Notes: a model not told the origin generated them from the sequence alone. 5,938 nt of DNA from Treponema sp. UBA3870 (GCA_002392275.1 DGGQ01000051.1:1-5938), one strand, 5' to 3'. Shown: positions 1 to 5,855, counted from the first letter of the stretch. Made by a program: numbers and translations.

Positions 1-1814
1 TCGCGGAGCTTGTGGTAGAAATCCATGTCCATGGAGTTTGCGCGCTTGTTCGGTGTCGCGATGTTCATTCCGGTTTTAAGGATGTCGATATAGCGTTCTG
101 GAAGATCATAGCTTGCGGTGCAGTCAACGAAAATCGGGTTTAGCGGCTTGGTTTCCTTCACGAAATCAAGAATCTTGTCAAGGTTGGTCTTTTCCCCGTT
201 CGCCTTGACCTGTTCGCGCCAATCCTTCAAATCAATTCCGTCGGCATTGAAAATCATTCCGTCAATGTTGGCGATTGCCATAACGCGGATGTCGATTCCC
301 TGCTCAAGAAGCGCGGTCTGCTGCTCGCCAATCTGGTCAAGCATGGTTCCACCGATTGTTCCCGCACCGAATGCGTACACCTGGATTGACTGGACAGTGT
401 TGAAGAAGAACTGGTGGACCACACGCACAGCCATGTCACCGTCTGCCTCGTTGATTACAGCGGATATTGAACGCTCCGCCGACCCCTGTGCGATTGCAAG
501 AATGTTTATGTCCCTTGACGCAAGAGAATTGAAGAAAGTTCCAGCGACACCACGCTTTGCCTTCATCGCGTCACCGATTATCGAAACGATAGCGCAGTCC
601 GTCCTTGCATCAATCTGGTTGATCAGCTTTCCCGAAATCTCCAGCGCGAACTCATTTTTAAGAACATCCTGAACCTTCGCCGAATCCGCCTTCCGCACAC
701 AGAACGAAAGCGTATACTCCGACGACGACTGGGTAATCAAAAGAACCGAAATTCCGGCATTGCTTACCGCTGCAAAAATACGTGCGGCAATCCCCTTGCG
801 CCCCTTCATGCCTGAACCGCTCACGGAAATCATGGAGCAGCCCTTTAGACAGGAGATTCCACGGACAGGACCAGCCTTTTTTTCACTTTCAAACGGACCG
901 CGACCGATGCATGTTCCCCGAGCGGAAGGATTGTGCGAGTTAAGGCTCCACGCCTCGATATTTTTTGCCGCAAGAGGAGCGAGAGTCTTCGGATGCAGAA
1001 CCTTGCTTCCAAAGAACGAAAGCTCCATGGCCTCCTCGTAGCTCATGTCCTTAACCAGAACAGCGTCCTTCACAACACGCGGGTCGGCAGTGTAGATTCC
1101 GTCAACATCGGTCCAGAACTCGACCTTTTTTGCTCCAAGCGAAGAACCGACAACGGCAGCCGAAAAATCAGAGCCATTGCGACCGAGAAGCCCCATCACA
1201 GGTTTTGCGCCGGTTCCAGAAATCCACGAGCAGATGAAGCCGGGGAAAAGAAGAATTCTGGCGTTCTCACCGCTTCCATCACGGTACGGAGCAAATGCTT
1301 CGGCACAGCGGGCATAGTCAGGGTCGCCCTCCTTCTGGTTTCCGGTAGTGAAAATAAATTTCCTTGAATCAAGACGCAGGACGGACTGTTTTTTTGCGGC
1401 AAGCACGGCCTCGACAATCGGCGCGCACATAAGCTCGCCCATCCCCATAATCCTACAGTGAACCGTGTCAGGGCACTCGGCAAAAGAGTTCACTCCGGTC
1501 AAAAGACTGTTAAGCTCCGAAAGCCTTTTTTCAATCTTCTCGATGACCGCATCCCTGTTAAAATCCTGCACGGTCGATTTTATTTCAGCGCAGATATCCG
1601 AATGGATTGAACGCAGCTCGGATATGTATGGATCCGCAATCCCGCCCGCAATACAAGTGTCAATCGCTTCCTGAAGCTTGTTTGAGACCCCAGCAACCGC
1701 ACTGACCACAACGGAAATGCGGTCCTGAGCGGCACGTCCCAGCATGATTTCAACACTGTCCAAAATGCGGCGCGCAGACCCCATCGATGTTCCACCAAAT
1801 TTTAGTGTAAGCAT
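1..1814 (-). CDS. thrA: Bifunctional aspartate kinase / homoserine dehydrogenase I, 3' end cut by window edge
   Basis: Cytoplasmic enzyme of the aspartate pathway: it phosphorylates aspartate and, in its C-terminal half, reduces aspartate semialdehyde to homoserine for threonine and methionine. About 604 codons are visible of the ~815 usual for ThrA, so some 210 residues (most of the dehydrogenase catalytic part) lie beyond the left edge. Seen in order: KFGGTS at residues 5-10, SAVAGVSNKL near 38-47, GRNGSDFSAA near 211-220, WTDVDGIYTADPR near 234-246, SYEEAMELSFFGSKVLHPKT near 258-277, then two ACT regulatory domains (~320-395 and ~405-470). The second ACT domain carries the ThrA-type AIAQGSAERSIS, which argues for threonine feedback and against a stand-alone LysC. 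The NAD-binding GAGTIGG is near 483-489 and ATPNKRAN near 586-593. The start at 1814 is chosen because AGAGG lies 6 nt upstream; an ATG at 1820 abuts that site and is too close. GC content is visibly higher than in the other genes. Confidence 0.95.
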   Translation of the reverse strand, partial: MLTLKFGGTSMGSARRILDSVEIMLGRAAQDRISVVVSAVAGVSNKLQEAIDTCIAGGIADPYISELRSIHSDICAEIKSTVQDFNRDAVIEKIEKRLSELNSLLTGVNSFAECPDTVHCRIMGMGELMCAPIVEAVLAAKKQSVLRLDSRKFIFTTGNQKEGDPDYARCAEAFAPYRDGSGENARILLFPGFICSWISGTGAKPVMGLLGRNGSDFSAAVVGSSLGAKKVEFWTDVDGIYTADPRVVKDAVLVKDMSYEEAMELSFFGSKVLHPKTLAPLAAKNIEAWSLNSHNPSARGTCIGRGPFESEKKAGPVRGISCLKGCSMISVSGSGMKGRKGIAARIFAAVSNAGISVLLITQSSSEYTLSFCVRKADSAKVQDVLKNEFALEISGKLINQIDARTDCAIVSIIGDAMKAKRGVAGTFFNSLASRDINILAIAQGSAERSISAVINEADGDMAVRVVHQFFFNTVQSIQVYAFGAGTIGGTMLDQIGEQQTALLEQGIDIRVMAIANIDGMIFNADGIDLKDWREQVKANGEKTNLDKILDFVKETKPLNPIFVDCTASYDLPERYIDILKTGMNIATPNKRANSMDMDFYHKLR

Positions 1815-1820
1815 ATACAT

Positions 1821-1825
1821 CCTCT
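1821..1825 (-). promoter_or_regulatory. Shine-Dalgarno site of thrA (decides the start)
   Basis: The minus strand reads AGAGG, then ATGTAT, then ATG. The spacing of 6 nt favours the ATG at 1814 over the in-frame ATG at 1820, which directly touches the AGAGG. The family N-terminus, with KFGGTS within the first ten residues, fits this choice. Confidence 0.7.
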
Positions 1826-1899
1826 TAAAATAAAATCTTTCTTCTATAATATAGGCATTTTTTCGGAACCGCCACACACAGGGCAATCCCATTCTGACC

Positions 1900-1928
1900 A
1901 GTATAATACAAACAGAAGGAAAATTCAA
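1900..1928 (-). promoter_or_regulatory. Predicted sigma-70-type promoter of thrA
   Basis: On the minus strand, -35 TTGAAT (1928-1923) and -10 TATACT (1905-1900) are separated by exactly 17 bp. The predicted transcription start is near 1893, giving a leader of about 79 nt before the ATG at 1814. That leader is too short for a lysine riboswitch, and no run of Thr or Ile codons of an attenuator peptide is visible in it. An 11-bp inverted repeat, CTATA-A-TATAG, sits in the leader at 1844-1854. The call rests on consensus match only. Confidence 0.5.
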
Positions 1929-1940
1929 TGCAATTTTCTG

Positions 1941-2068
1941 GACGGCATCCCACACACACAGCCGCGTAAAGCGGAAACCGACTGGTAAACCGGCCATCCG
2001 GGGTTCCGGCCCCCGCCTCCAGTCCCGCGGCCCACCGCAGGACCAAGCCCCTCCTGTCCGGCGTAGCG
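1941..2068. other. GC-rich intergenic block without a recognisable gene
   Basis: This stretch lies between the higA stop and the thrA promoter and is strikingly G+C-rich against AT-rich flanks. It contains a (CA)5 tract at 1951-1960, several CCGG/GGCC-type short palindromes, and a 9-bp hairpin at 2022-2043. A minus-strand reading frame crosses it (1825-2100), but that frame would start with TTG at 2100, has no Shine-Dalgarno sequence, and runs through the thrA promoter, so I do not call it a gene. It could be a dispersed repeat, a structured RNA or the remains of transferred DNA; the sequence alone does not decide. Confidence 0.45.
2022..2043 (-). repeat. Hairpin-forming inverted repeat, 9-bp stem with 4-nt loop
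   Basis: As minus-strand RNA the arms GUCCUGCGG and CCGCGGGAC pair over nine positions around a UGGG loop, with one U-G wobble. On the plus strand the same position becomes a C-A mismatch, so the structure is stronger in the direction of higA and thrA transcription. No U-run follows, so it is not a standard intrinsic terminator. Confidence 0.5.
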
Positions 2069-2115
2069 AAACATAAAAAATCCAAGGAATACGCTTTCAA
2101 ATTATCCGTGCACCC

Positions 2116-2430
2116 TTAAGCATAAACGTACATTCTTATTGTCTCAAACTCCGTGGCGTGATTTTTTTCTTCTTCCAAATCGTAAAGGTTTTGAAGATTA
2201 AGCCAGAACTCTGCCGTGGTTCCGAAAAATCTGGAAAAGCGGATTGCAGTATCAGCAGTAATAGAGCGTTTTCCGTGAATGATTTCGGAAATACGGGTCT
2301 GAGGAATATTTATTTCCTTTGCCAGACGATAAGCAGAAACATTCATAGGAACAAGGAATTCCTCTTTCAGAATTTCGCCAGGATGAATATTTGGCAATCT
2401 GTCATTAGTGGCAGTCTGTGATTCTGACAT
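2116..2430 (-). CDS. higA: HigA-family addiction-module antitoxin, XRE-type HTH (104 aa)
   Basis: DNA-binding antitoxin of the HigA family; members neutralise a HigB/RelE-type mRNA interferase and repress their own operon. The family signature is nearly complete: HPGEILKEEFL at residues 16-26, helix-turn-helix around 31-60 (YRLAKEINIPQTRISEIIHG at 34-53), then GKRSITADTAIRFSRFFGTT (53-72) and EFWLNLQNLYDLE (74-86). The length is normal for the family. The ATG at 2430 is chosen because GGAGGT lies 7 nt upstream; the same frame can be read back to a TTG at 2538, but that start has no such site and adds sequence foreign to the family. HigA normally follows higB by a few nucleotides. No intact toxin gene lies upstream (2431-2640) or downstream, so this looks like an orphan antitoxin that may act only as a regulator. 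Confidence 0.88.
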   Translation of the reverse strand: MSESQTATNDRLPNIHPGEILKEEFLVPMNVSAYRLAKEINIPQTRISEIIHGKRSITADTAIRFSRFFGTTAEFWLNLQNLYDLEEEKNHATEFETIRMYVYA

Positions 2431-2444
2431 TGCCCGCACCTCCG

Positions 2445-2458
2445 TTTTCAAAAGAAAA
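2445..2458. promoter_or_regulatory. Candidate operator of higA, inverted repeat 5-4-5
   Basis: TTTTC-AAAA-GAAAA is a perfect inverted repeat just upstream of the higA Shine-Dalgarno site. It overlaps the proposed -10 hexamer and transcription start. HigA proteins autoregulate by binding palindromes at their promoter, so the position fits. The repeat is AT-rich and short, so chance occurrence is possible. Confidence 0.3.
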
Positions 2459-2483
2459 TACAATTCTCCACAAGCATTATCAA
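2455..2483 (-). promoter_or_regulatory. Possible promoter directly upstream of higA
   Basis: On the minus strand, -35 TTGATA (2483-2478) and -10 TATTTT (2460-2455) are 17 bp apart. The predicted start near 2448 leaves an 18-nt leader carrying the GGAGGT site at 2443-2438. The -10 matches consensus at only four of six positions. Confidence 0.35.
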
Positions 2484-2584
2484 CATGATGATTTCTTTCT
2501 TTTCCACCGCCAGATTCTTTGTCTCCAATTTTCAGCAAACTTTTTTTCCTGAGAAAAAGCTGCCCCTATGATTTTATAAAACTA

Positions 2585-2613
2585 TTGCCGGACTTCATGC
2601 TTTTTAGTACAAT
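2585..2613 (+). promoter_or_regulatory. Predicted promoter of the M23-like gene
   Basis: -35 TTGCCG (2585-2590) and -10 TACAAT (2608-2613) are separated by 17 bp. The predicted start is near 2620, about 25 nt upstream of the ATG at 2645, with the GAGG ribosome site at 2633-2636 between them. It lies back to back with higA, so the two genes are divergently transcribed from 2431-2644. Confidence 0.5.
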
Positions 2614-2644
2614 ACGGTAGTTCATACATACTGAGGAATATCAA

Positions 2645-3214
2645 ATGAAAAAAAATATTTTTACTTCAATCATAGTTTTTATATCCGTAAATATTTTTGC
2701 ACATGCTCAAGGCACAGATTTGTATGAATACATTTCAAAAAACATAATGAGCGGCGCGCACTCCGTAATTATGGAAACAACAAAAGAAGGCATCAGCCCG
2801 GACGACATAAAGATTGTGCAGAAATTCGGGGAGGCACAAAATCCAATTACCGGCGAAAAATATTTCAGAAACTATGTGTCCTATCCATATTACGCAATCA
2901 GAAAAGTTTGCTCGGCACTGGACGGAGAGATTGTAGAAATCGGCATGAGGGAAAATCTTCATGCTTCAGCACGCCGCGATTTATTTTTTTCGCCATGTGA
3001 ATATTTTATCATCATTAAAACAGAAGATTTGGAAATAGAATATTTCGGAAACATGAGCATTGACAAAAATCTTAAGTCCGGTGACAAAATAAAAAAGGGA
3101 ACATATCTTTCAACAATGCTTGGCGGAGGGGACGGCGGAATGGTATTGAACATAAGGATGAAATACAAAGGTGAAATCATAAATCCATCCGCCTGGTTCC
3201 CATCATATTTTTAG
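2645..3214 (+). CDS. Exported M23 (LytM/lysostaphin-fold) peptidase-like protein, metal site degenerate (189 aa)
   Basis: Residues 1-21 form a Sec signal peptide (MKK, hydrophobic core, cleavage after AHA), so the product is exported. Residues ~88-185 follow an M23 domain: CSALDGEIVEIG (89-100) matches the usual 'APADGxV' strand, FIIIKTEDLEIEYFGNMS (121-138) the 'hxHgnGhxTxYxHl' stretch, LKSGDKIKKGTYLSTM (143-158) the 'VkvGdxVkkGqxIg' turn, and GGMVLNIRMKYKGEIINPSAWF the closing segment at 164-185. M23 enzymes hydrolyse peptidoglycan cross-bridges using zinc held by HxxxD and HxH. Here no HxxxD precedes the domain, and the HLH is VLN (167-169), so catalysis is unlikely. By analogy with EnvC and NlpD it may bind murein or activate another enzyme (inference). 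A 15-20 residue insertion follows the first strand. GAGG lies 8 nt before the ATG. Its TAG stop overlaps the stop of the convergent hydrolase gene. Confidence 0.75.
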   Translation: MKKNIFTSIIVFISVNIFAHAQGTDLYEYISKNIMSGAHSVIMETTKEGISPDDIKIVQKFGEAQNPITGEKYFRNYVSYPYYAIRKVCSALDGEIVEIGMRENLHASARRDLFFSPCEYFIIIKTEDLEIEYFGNMSIDKNLKSGDKIKKGTYLSTMLGGGDGGMVLNIRMKYKGEIINPSAWFPSYF

Positions 3215-4188
3215 AGATTTTCTTCTATATAATTTTGGATAAAATCAACACGGTCGAATACGGTCGGCTTGAAATATGACGCCACGGCAACGACAATATT
3301 TTTTTCAGGATTTATGTAGATTACATTCCCACTGTTTCCGATTGCGGCATATATATTTTTTCTGCGGTCAATAATCCACCACAAATATCCGTAGTCCATT
3401 CCCCTGAATTTTTTTCCTTCAACAGTTCTAGCCCTTGTCATTTTTTCTATCCAATCCTGAGAGATAATTCTCCTTCCGCCATGCAGTCCATTGTTCAGAC
3501 AAAGCGCACCGATTTTTGCCATATCCTCCGCAGAAAAACAAAGTCCATAGCCGGGAGTCCCCAATTCCTGCCGGTCGCTGAACCAGACATTTTTCTTGGG
3601 AAGTTTGCTGATTGTAAATTCCCTGTGTTCTTCCGCAGATTTCGCTACGAATATTTCGTGCCGTTTAATTCCCAGCGGTCCAAACAAATTCTCGTTTGCA
3701 TAATCCACGGTTCTCATATTTGTTGCCCTGAACAAAATTCCAGAAAGTATATGAAGGCACACCGTCTGATAATTGAACTCACCGGTCAGACCTTTTTTTC
3801 CGCCAAGAAAATCCAGCGACGCAAAACTCCAATCTTCGCTCGAGCAAACTTTTGTCCACGGGTCGCCCTTGCACTTGTACGGCGCTCTCATCGTAAGCAA
3901 ATGCTCTATGGTAATTTCGTAAATTGTTTTTTCGCCGCGCTTGACTTTGTAATCCGGAAAATAATCCAGAACCTTGTCATCAACGCTTTTAATCTGCCCC
4001 TTGTCTATCGCAATTCCGATAAGCATGGACATTACGCTTTTCGTAACGGACATCACATGTACGCAGTCGTCTTTTTTGTAACCGTTCCAAGTGTCGCTGT
4101 AAACAGTTTCATTATTTTTTTGCGCAACAATCTGGCAGATGTTCGGCTGACTGTTTGTGATTAAATCGTGCAATTCCTGTTTGTTCAT
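3211..4188 (-). CDS. Serine hydrolase of the beta-lactamase / class C family (325 aa)
   Basis: Belongs to the beta-lactamase-related serine hydrolases (Pfam Beta-lactamase, COG1680), which include esterases, D-aminopeptidases and DD-peptidases; the substrate cannot be told from sequence. The nucleophile motif SVTK is at residues 47-50 in HVMSVTKSVMSMLIG. EHLLTM (95-100) is a family hallmark. The general-base motif is FNYQT (138-142), so Tyr140 is kept but the usual Asn two residues later is Thr. The third motif (KTG or HxG) appears as IGNSGN at 283-288. The C-terminal NVIYINPEKNIVVAVAS is typical. The start at 4188 is chosen because AGAGG lies 5 nt upstream and a promoter lies just before it. 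An in-frame ATG at 4296 would add 36 mostly basic/hydrophobic residues but has no ribosome site at usable distance. With the shorter start no signal peptide is present and the enzyme would be cytoplasmic. Confidence 0.85.
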   Translation of the reverse strand: MNKQELHDLITNSQPNICQIVAQKNNETVYSDTWNGYKKDDCVHVMSVTKSVMSMLIGIAIDKGQIKSVDDKVLDYFPDYKVKRGEKTIYEITIEHLLTMRAPYKCKGDPWTKVCSSEDWSFASLDFLGGKKGLTGEFNYQTVCLHILSGILFRATNMRTVDYANENLFGPLGIKRHEIFVAKSAEEHREFTISKLPKKNVWFSDRQELGTPGYGLCFSAEDMAKIGALCLNNGLHGGRRIISQDWIEKMTRARTVEGKKFRGMDYGYLWWIIDRRKNIYAAIGNSGNVIYINPEKNIVVAVASYFKPTVFDRVDFIQNYIEENL

Positions 4189-4231
4189 AAAAGCCTCTTT
4201 CTTTTTCTTGATTTTGGACGTCCTGAAAACA

Positions 4232-4260
4232 AGCATAAGGGGATTAAAAATTGAATTCAA
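4232..4260 (-). promoter_or_regulatory. Possible promoter of the serine hydrolase gene
   Basis: On the minus strand, -35 TTGAAT (4260-4255) and -10 TATGCT (4237-4232) have a 17-bp spacer and a predicted start near 4225, giving a ~37-nt leader to the ATG at 4188. The -35 is part of a perfect 10-bp palindrome, TTGAATTCAA (4251-4260). If real, this promoter excludes translation from the ATG at 4296. Confidence 0.35.
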
Positions 4261-4292
4261 GAGTCTTTGAAAAAAATCATAAAAATTCAATC

Positions 4293-4323
4293 TCATATAT
4301 GAAGTTCAAAAAACTCCAGTTTT
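4293..4323. promoter_or_regulatory. Two short palindromes in the divergent intergenic region
   Basis: TCATATATGA (4293-4302) is a perfect 10-bp palindrome, and AAAACT-CC-AGTTTT (4310-4323) is a 6-2-6 inverted repeat. Both sit between the divergent hydrolase and flavoprotein promoters, where a repressor shared by the two genes could bind. The region is AT-rich and short palindromes arise easily by chance, so this is tentative. Confidence 0.2.
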
Positions 4324-4341
4324 AGAGATACAAAAATCGCC

Positions 4342-4370
4342 TTGAAAAAAAAGATTCACCCGAATAAAAT
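4342..4370 (+). promoter_or_regulatory. Predicted promoter of the Nim-like gene
   Basis: -35 TTGAAA (4342-4347) and -10 TAAAAT (4365-4370) are separated by 17 bp, with a predicted start near 4377. GGAGG at 4387-4391 follows, 9 nt before the ATG at 4401. The hexamers and spacing are close to consensus, making this one of the better promoter matches in the window. Confidence 0.55.
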
Positions 4371-4400
4371 GAAGGTAAAATCAATTGGAGGCATTTAGGT

Positions 4401-4895
4401 ATGAGAAGGAAGGACAGGGAAGTAACCACAGTTGACGGCATAAAAGAAATTCTTGATTCATGCAAGACCGTCTGCATCGCAATGATTGACGGCAGCGCGC
4501 CTTATGTCGTTCCATTGAATTATGGATATGAAATGGTTGACGGAAAACTGACAATGTATTTCCACTCCGCAAAAGAAGGCAGAAAAATCGACATACTTAA
4601 AAACAACAACAAAGTATGCTTTACCACATTCAGCGAAGGCGAGCCGATATTTACGGAAACTCCATGCAATTCAGGATATTATTATTCAAGCGTCATAGGA
4701 GAGGGAACGGCAGAGTTCATAGAAAATCCTTCCGAAAAAAAACATGCGCTTCAAAAAATAGTTGAGCACCAAATGGGAAAAAGATTTGAGTTCACTGACG
4801 GGCAGGCAGATTCGGTATGTGTTTTTAAAATTATCTCCAAGACATATTCCGGGAAACGAAAACCTTCCGCAAACTCATATCGGTCTGCCCTGTAA
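4401..4895 (+). CDS. NimA-like / pyridoxamine 5'-phosphate oxidase family flavoprotein (164 aa)
   Basis: Small split-barrel protein of the Pyridox_ox_2 group (PF12900), whose members bind FMN or related flavins; the group includes NimA 5-nitroimidazole reductases but most members have no proven substrate. The N-terminal MRRKDREVT (1-9) is characteristic. Next come ILDSCKTVCIAMIDG (17-31), the barrel strand PYVVPLNYGYE (34-44), and the key flavin-side motif YFHSAKEGRKIDIL (53-66), with His55. KVCFTTF (71-77), SVIGEGTAEFIEN (97-109) and HALQKIVEHQMGK (115-127) complete the barrel and the C-terminal helix. Length is normal for the family. It is cytoplasmic, with no signal peptide, and is transcribed alone, divergent from the serine hydrolase and convergent with the PBP-like lipoprotein (21-nt gap, no terminator hairpin seen). 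The family call is firm; nitroimidazole resistance is not shown. Confidence 0.88.
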   Translation: MRRKDREVTTVDGIKEILDSCKTVCIAMIDGSAPYVVPLNYGYEMVDGKLTMYFHSAKEGRKIDILKNNNKVCFTTFSEGEPIFTETPCNSGYYYSSVIGEGTAEFIENPSEKKHALQKIVEHQMGKRFEFTDGQADSVCVFKIISKTYSGKRKPSANSYRSAL

Positions 4896-4916
4896 CAGCT
4901 TCCGGCATCAAAGGCT

Positions 4917-5855
4917 TCATTTTGCAAATTGTGTAAAGCCAAGTTCCTTGCAGGACTCCTCGTATGTCTGATTGTTAAAATATCCCTGTACGATTATGTT
5001 CGTCGCATACGGAGCGTACCATTCCCACTCGTTGTTTTCGTCAATCAGAACGGAAACCACAATCTGTTCGACCAATGCCGCGTCGTAAGGGGCATAAGAA
5101 ACTCCCCATGAATTCCATCTGCCTTTTATGGATGAGTCCGAAGGATCCGAAGTGGCAATCGTTCCCGCTATTTTTATTTTGCTATTGTCAAGCTGTTTTT
5201 TGGCGCTGCCGTTCGTAACCTTGTATCTAAGCAGTTCTTTCAATTCCTTGGCGGACGTTGAATTGTCCCTGCACAAATCGGACATCATCAGTGCCATTTT
5301 TACTGGGCTTGTTTCCGCTCCTTGATAGGGTCTTGAAAGCCACACGTCATCAGTGATTTCAAAATTGAATTTCCGGGCTGATTCCAGAAGTGCTTTTGAG
5401 CCACACTCCTGCATGGCTTCTGCAAAATACACATCGCATGGCTTGGCGAACGCATCCTTCAAGGAAATCTCTCCATGACCGGTATATATATTGCATTCCA
5501 CTGTGCAGCCATTTATTTCGCTTTTGCCCTTACAATTTATAATTGCATCACGATTGAATTTTTCATTCTTCAACAAAGCATCCGTTATTGCTAAATAAGA
5601 AAGGCTTCCCGCAGGAGAAAGATTGCTTTCATCTGTCTTGTTTGAGGCCGATGCGATAATCTCTTTTGTCGAAGCCTTCATGACGACAACCGAACCGCTT
5701 CTGTCTCCCAAGGTTTCCTCAACAAGGTTCTGCAAACGTCTGTCGGTAGCTCTTTTGCTTGTTTCCGTGCTGTTGCATGAAAGAAAAAGCAAGGCAACTG
5801 ATAAAGCCTGTAAAATTAAGAAAAAAATGATTTTTGATTTTTTCATTTGTGACAT
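4917..5855 (-). CDS. Lipoprotein with a degenerate penicillin-binding transpeptidase domain (312 aa)
   Basis: Residues 1-26 are a lipoprotein signal (MSQMKKSK, hydrophobic stretch 9-25) ending in FLSC, with lipidation at Cys27; F at -3 and S at -1 suit spirochaetal lipoboxes. Residues ~54-292 follow a class B PBP transpeptidase (PBP2/FtsI type): GSVVVMKASTKEIIASAS (54-71), SPAGSLSYL (80-88), a C-x-G...GC...C...GHG segment (108-128) as in PBP2, LKDAFAKPCDVYFAEAMQECG (from 132), SPVKMALMMSDL near 183-194, IKIAGTIATS (227-236) and WGVSYAPYDAALVEQIVVSVL (from 250). All three catalytic motifs are altered: SxxK is SLSY (84-87), SxN is PCD (139-141), and KTG is TIA (232-234). It should neither acylate penicillin nor cross-link peptidoglycan. 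The dimerisation domain of class B PBPs is missing. The start at 5855 is chosen because AAGGAG lies 8 nt upstream. A role as a murein-binding or regulatory pseudoenzyme is inference. Confidence 0.8.
   Translation of the reverse strand: MSQMKKSKIIFFLILQALSVALLFLSCNSTETSKRATDRRLQNLVEETLGDRSGSVVVMKASTKEIIASASNKTDESNLSPAGSLSYLAITDALLKNEKFNRDAIINCKGKSEINGCTVECNIYTGHGEISLKDAFAKPCDVYFAEAMQECGSKALLESARKFNFEITDDVWLSRPYQGAETSPVKMALMMSDLCRDNSTSAKELKELLRYKVTNGSAKKQLDNSKIKIAGTIATSDPSDSSIKGRWNSWGVSYAPYDAALVEQIVVSVLIDENNEWEWYAPYATNIIVQGYFNNQTYEESCKELGFTQFAK

Noticed and set aside
118..672. 184-codon plus-strand open frame opposite thrA
   Set aside because: It lies wholly antisense to a clear conserved gene and its translation is Ser/Ile-rich with no recognisable domain.
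1815..1892. In-frame 26-codon N-terminal extension of thrA beginning at an ATG at 1892
   Set aside because: ThrA proteins begin within a few residues of KFGGTS, the ATG at 1892 would lie at the predicted transcription start with no ribosome site, and a proper Shine-Dalgarno precedes the ATG at 1814.
1820..1893. Thr/Ile attenuator or lysine riboswitch in the thrA leader
   Set aside because: The ~79-nt leader has no run of Thr or Ile codons, no terminator hairpin with U-run and none of the conserved lysine riboswitch segments.
2022..2043. Intrinsic terminator for higA at the 9-bp hairpin
   Set aside because: The stem is strong but the following minus-strand bases are GC-rich, with no U-tract.
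1825..2100. 91-codon minus-strand open frame in the GC-rich intergenic region
   Set aside because: It starts with TTG without a ribosome site, runs through the thrA promoter and resembles no family I know; treated as a by-product of GC-rich sequence.
2431..2538. N-terminal extension of HigA to a TTG at 2538
   Set aside because: The added 36 residues are foreign to the family, and a strong GGAGGT site precedes the ATG at 2430.
3481..4164. 227-codon plus-strand open frame opposite the serine hydrolase
   Set aside because: Antisense to conserved catalytic motifs on the other strand, with no ribosome site and no recognisable domain.
4896..4916. Bidirectional terminator between the Nim-like and PBP-like genes
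   Set aside because: Only a 3-bp inverted match is present and there is no U-run on either strand.
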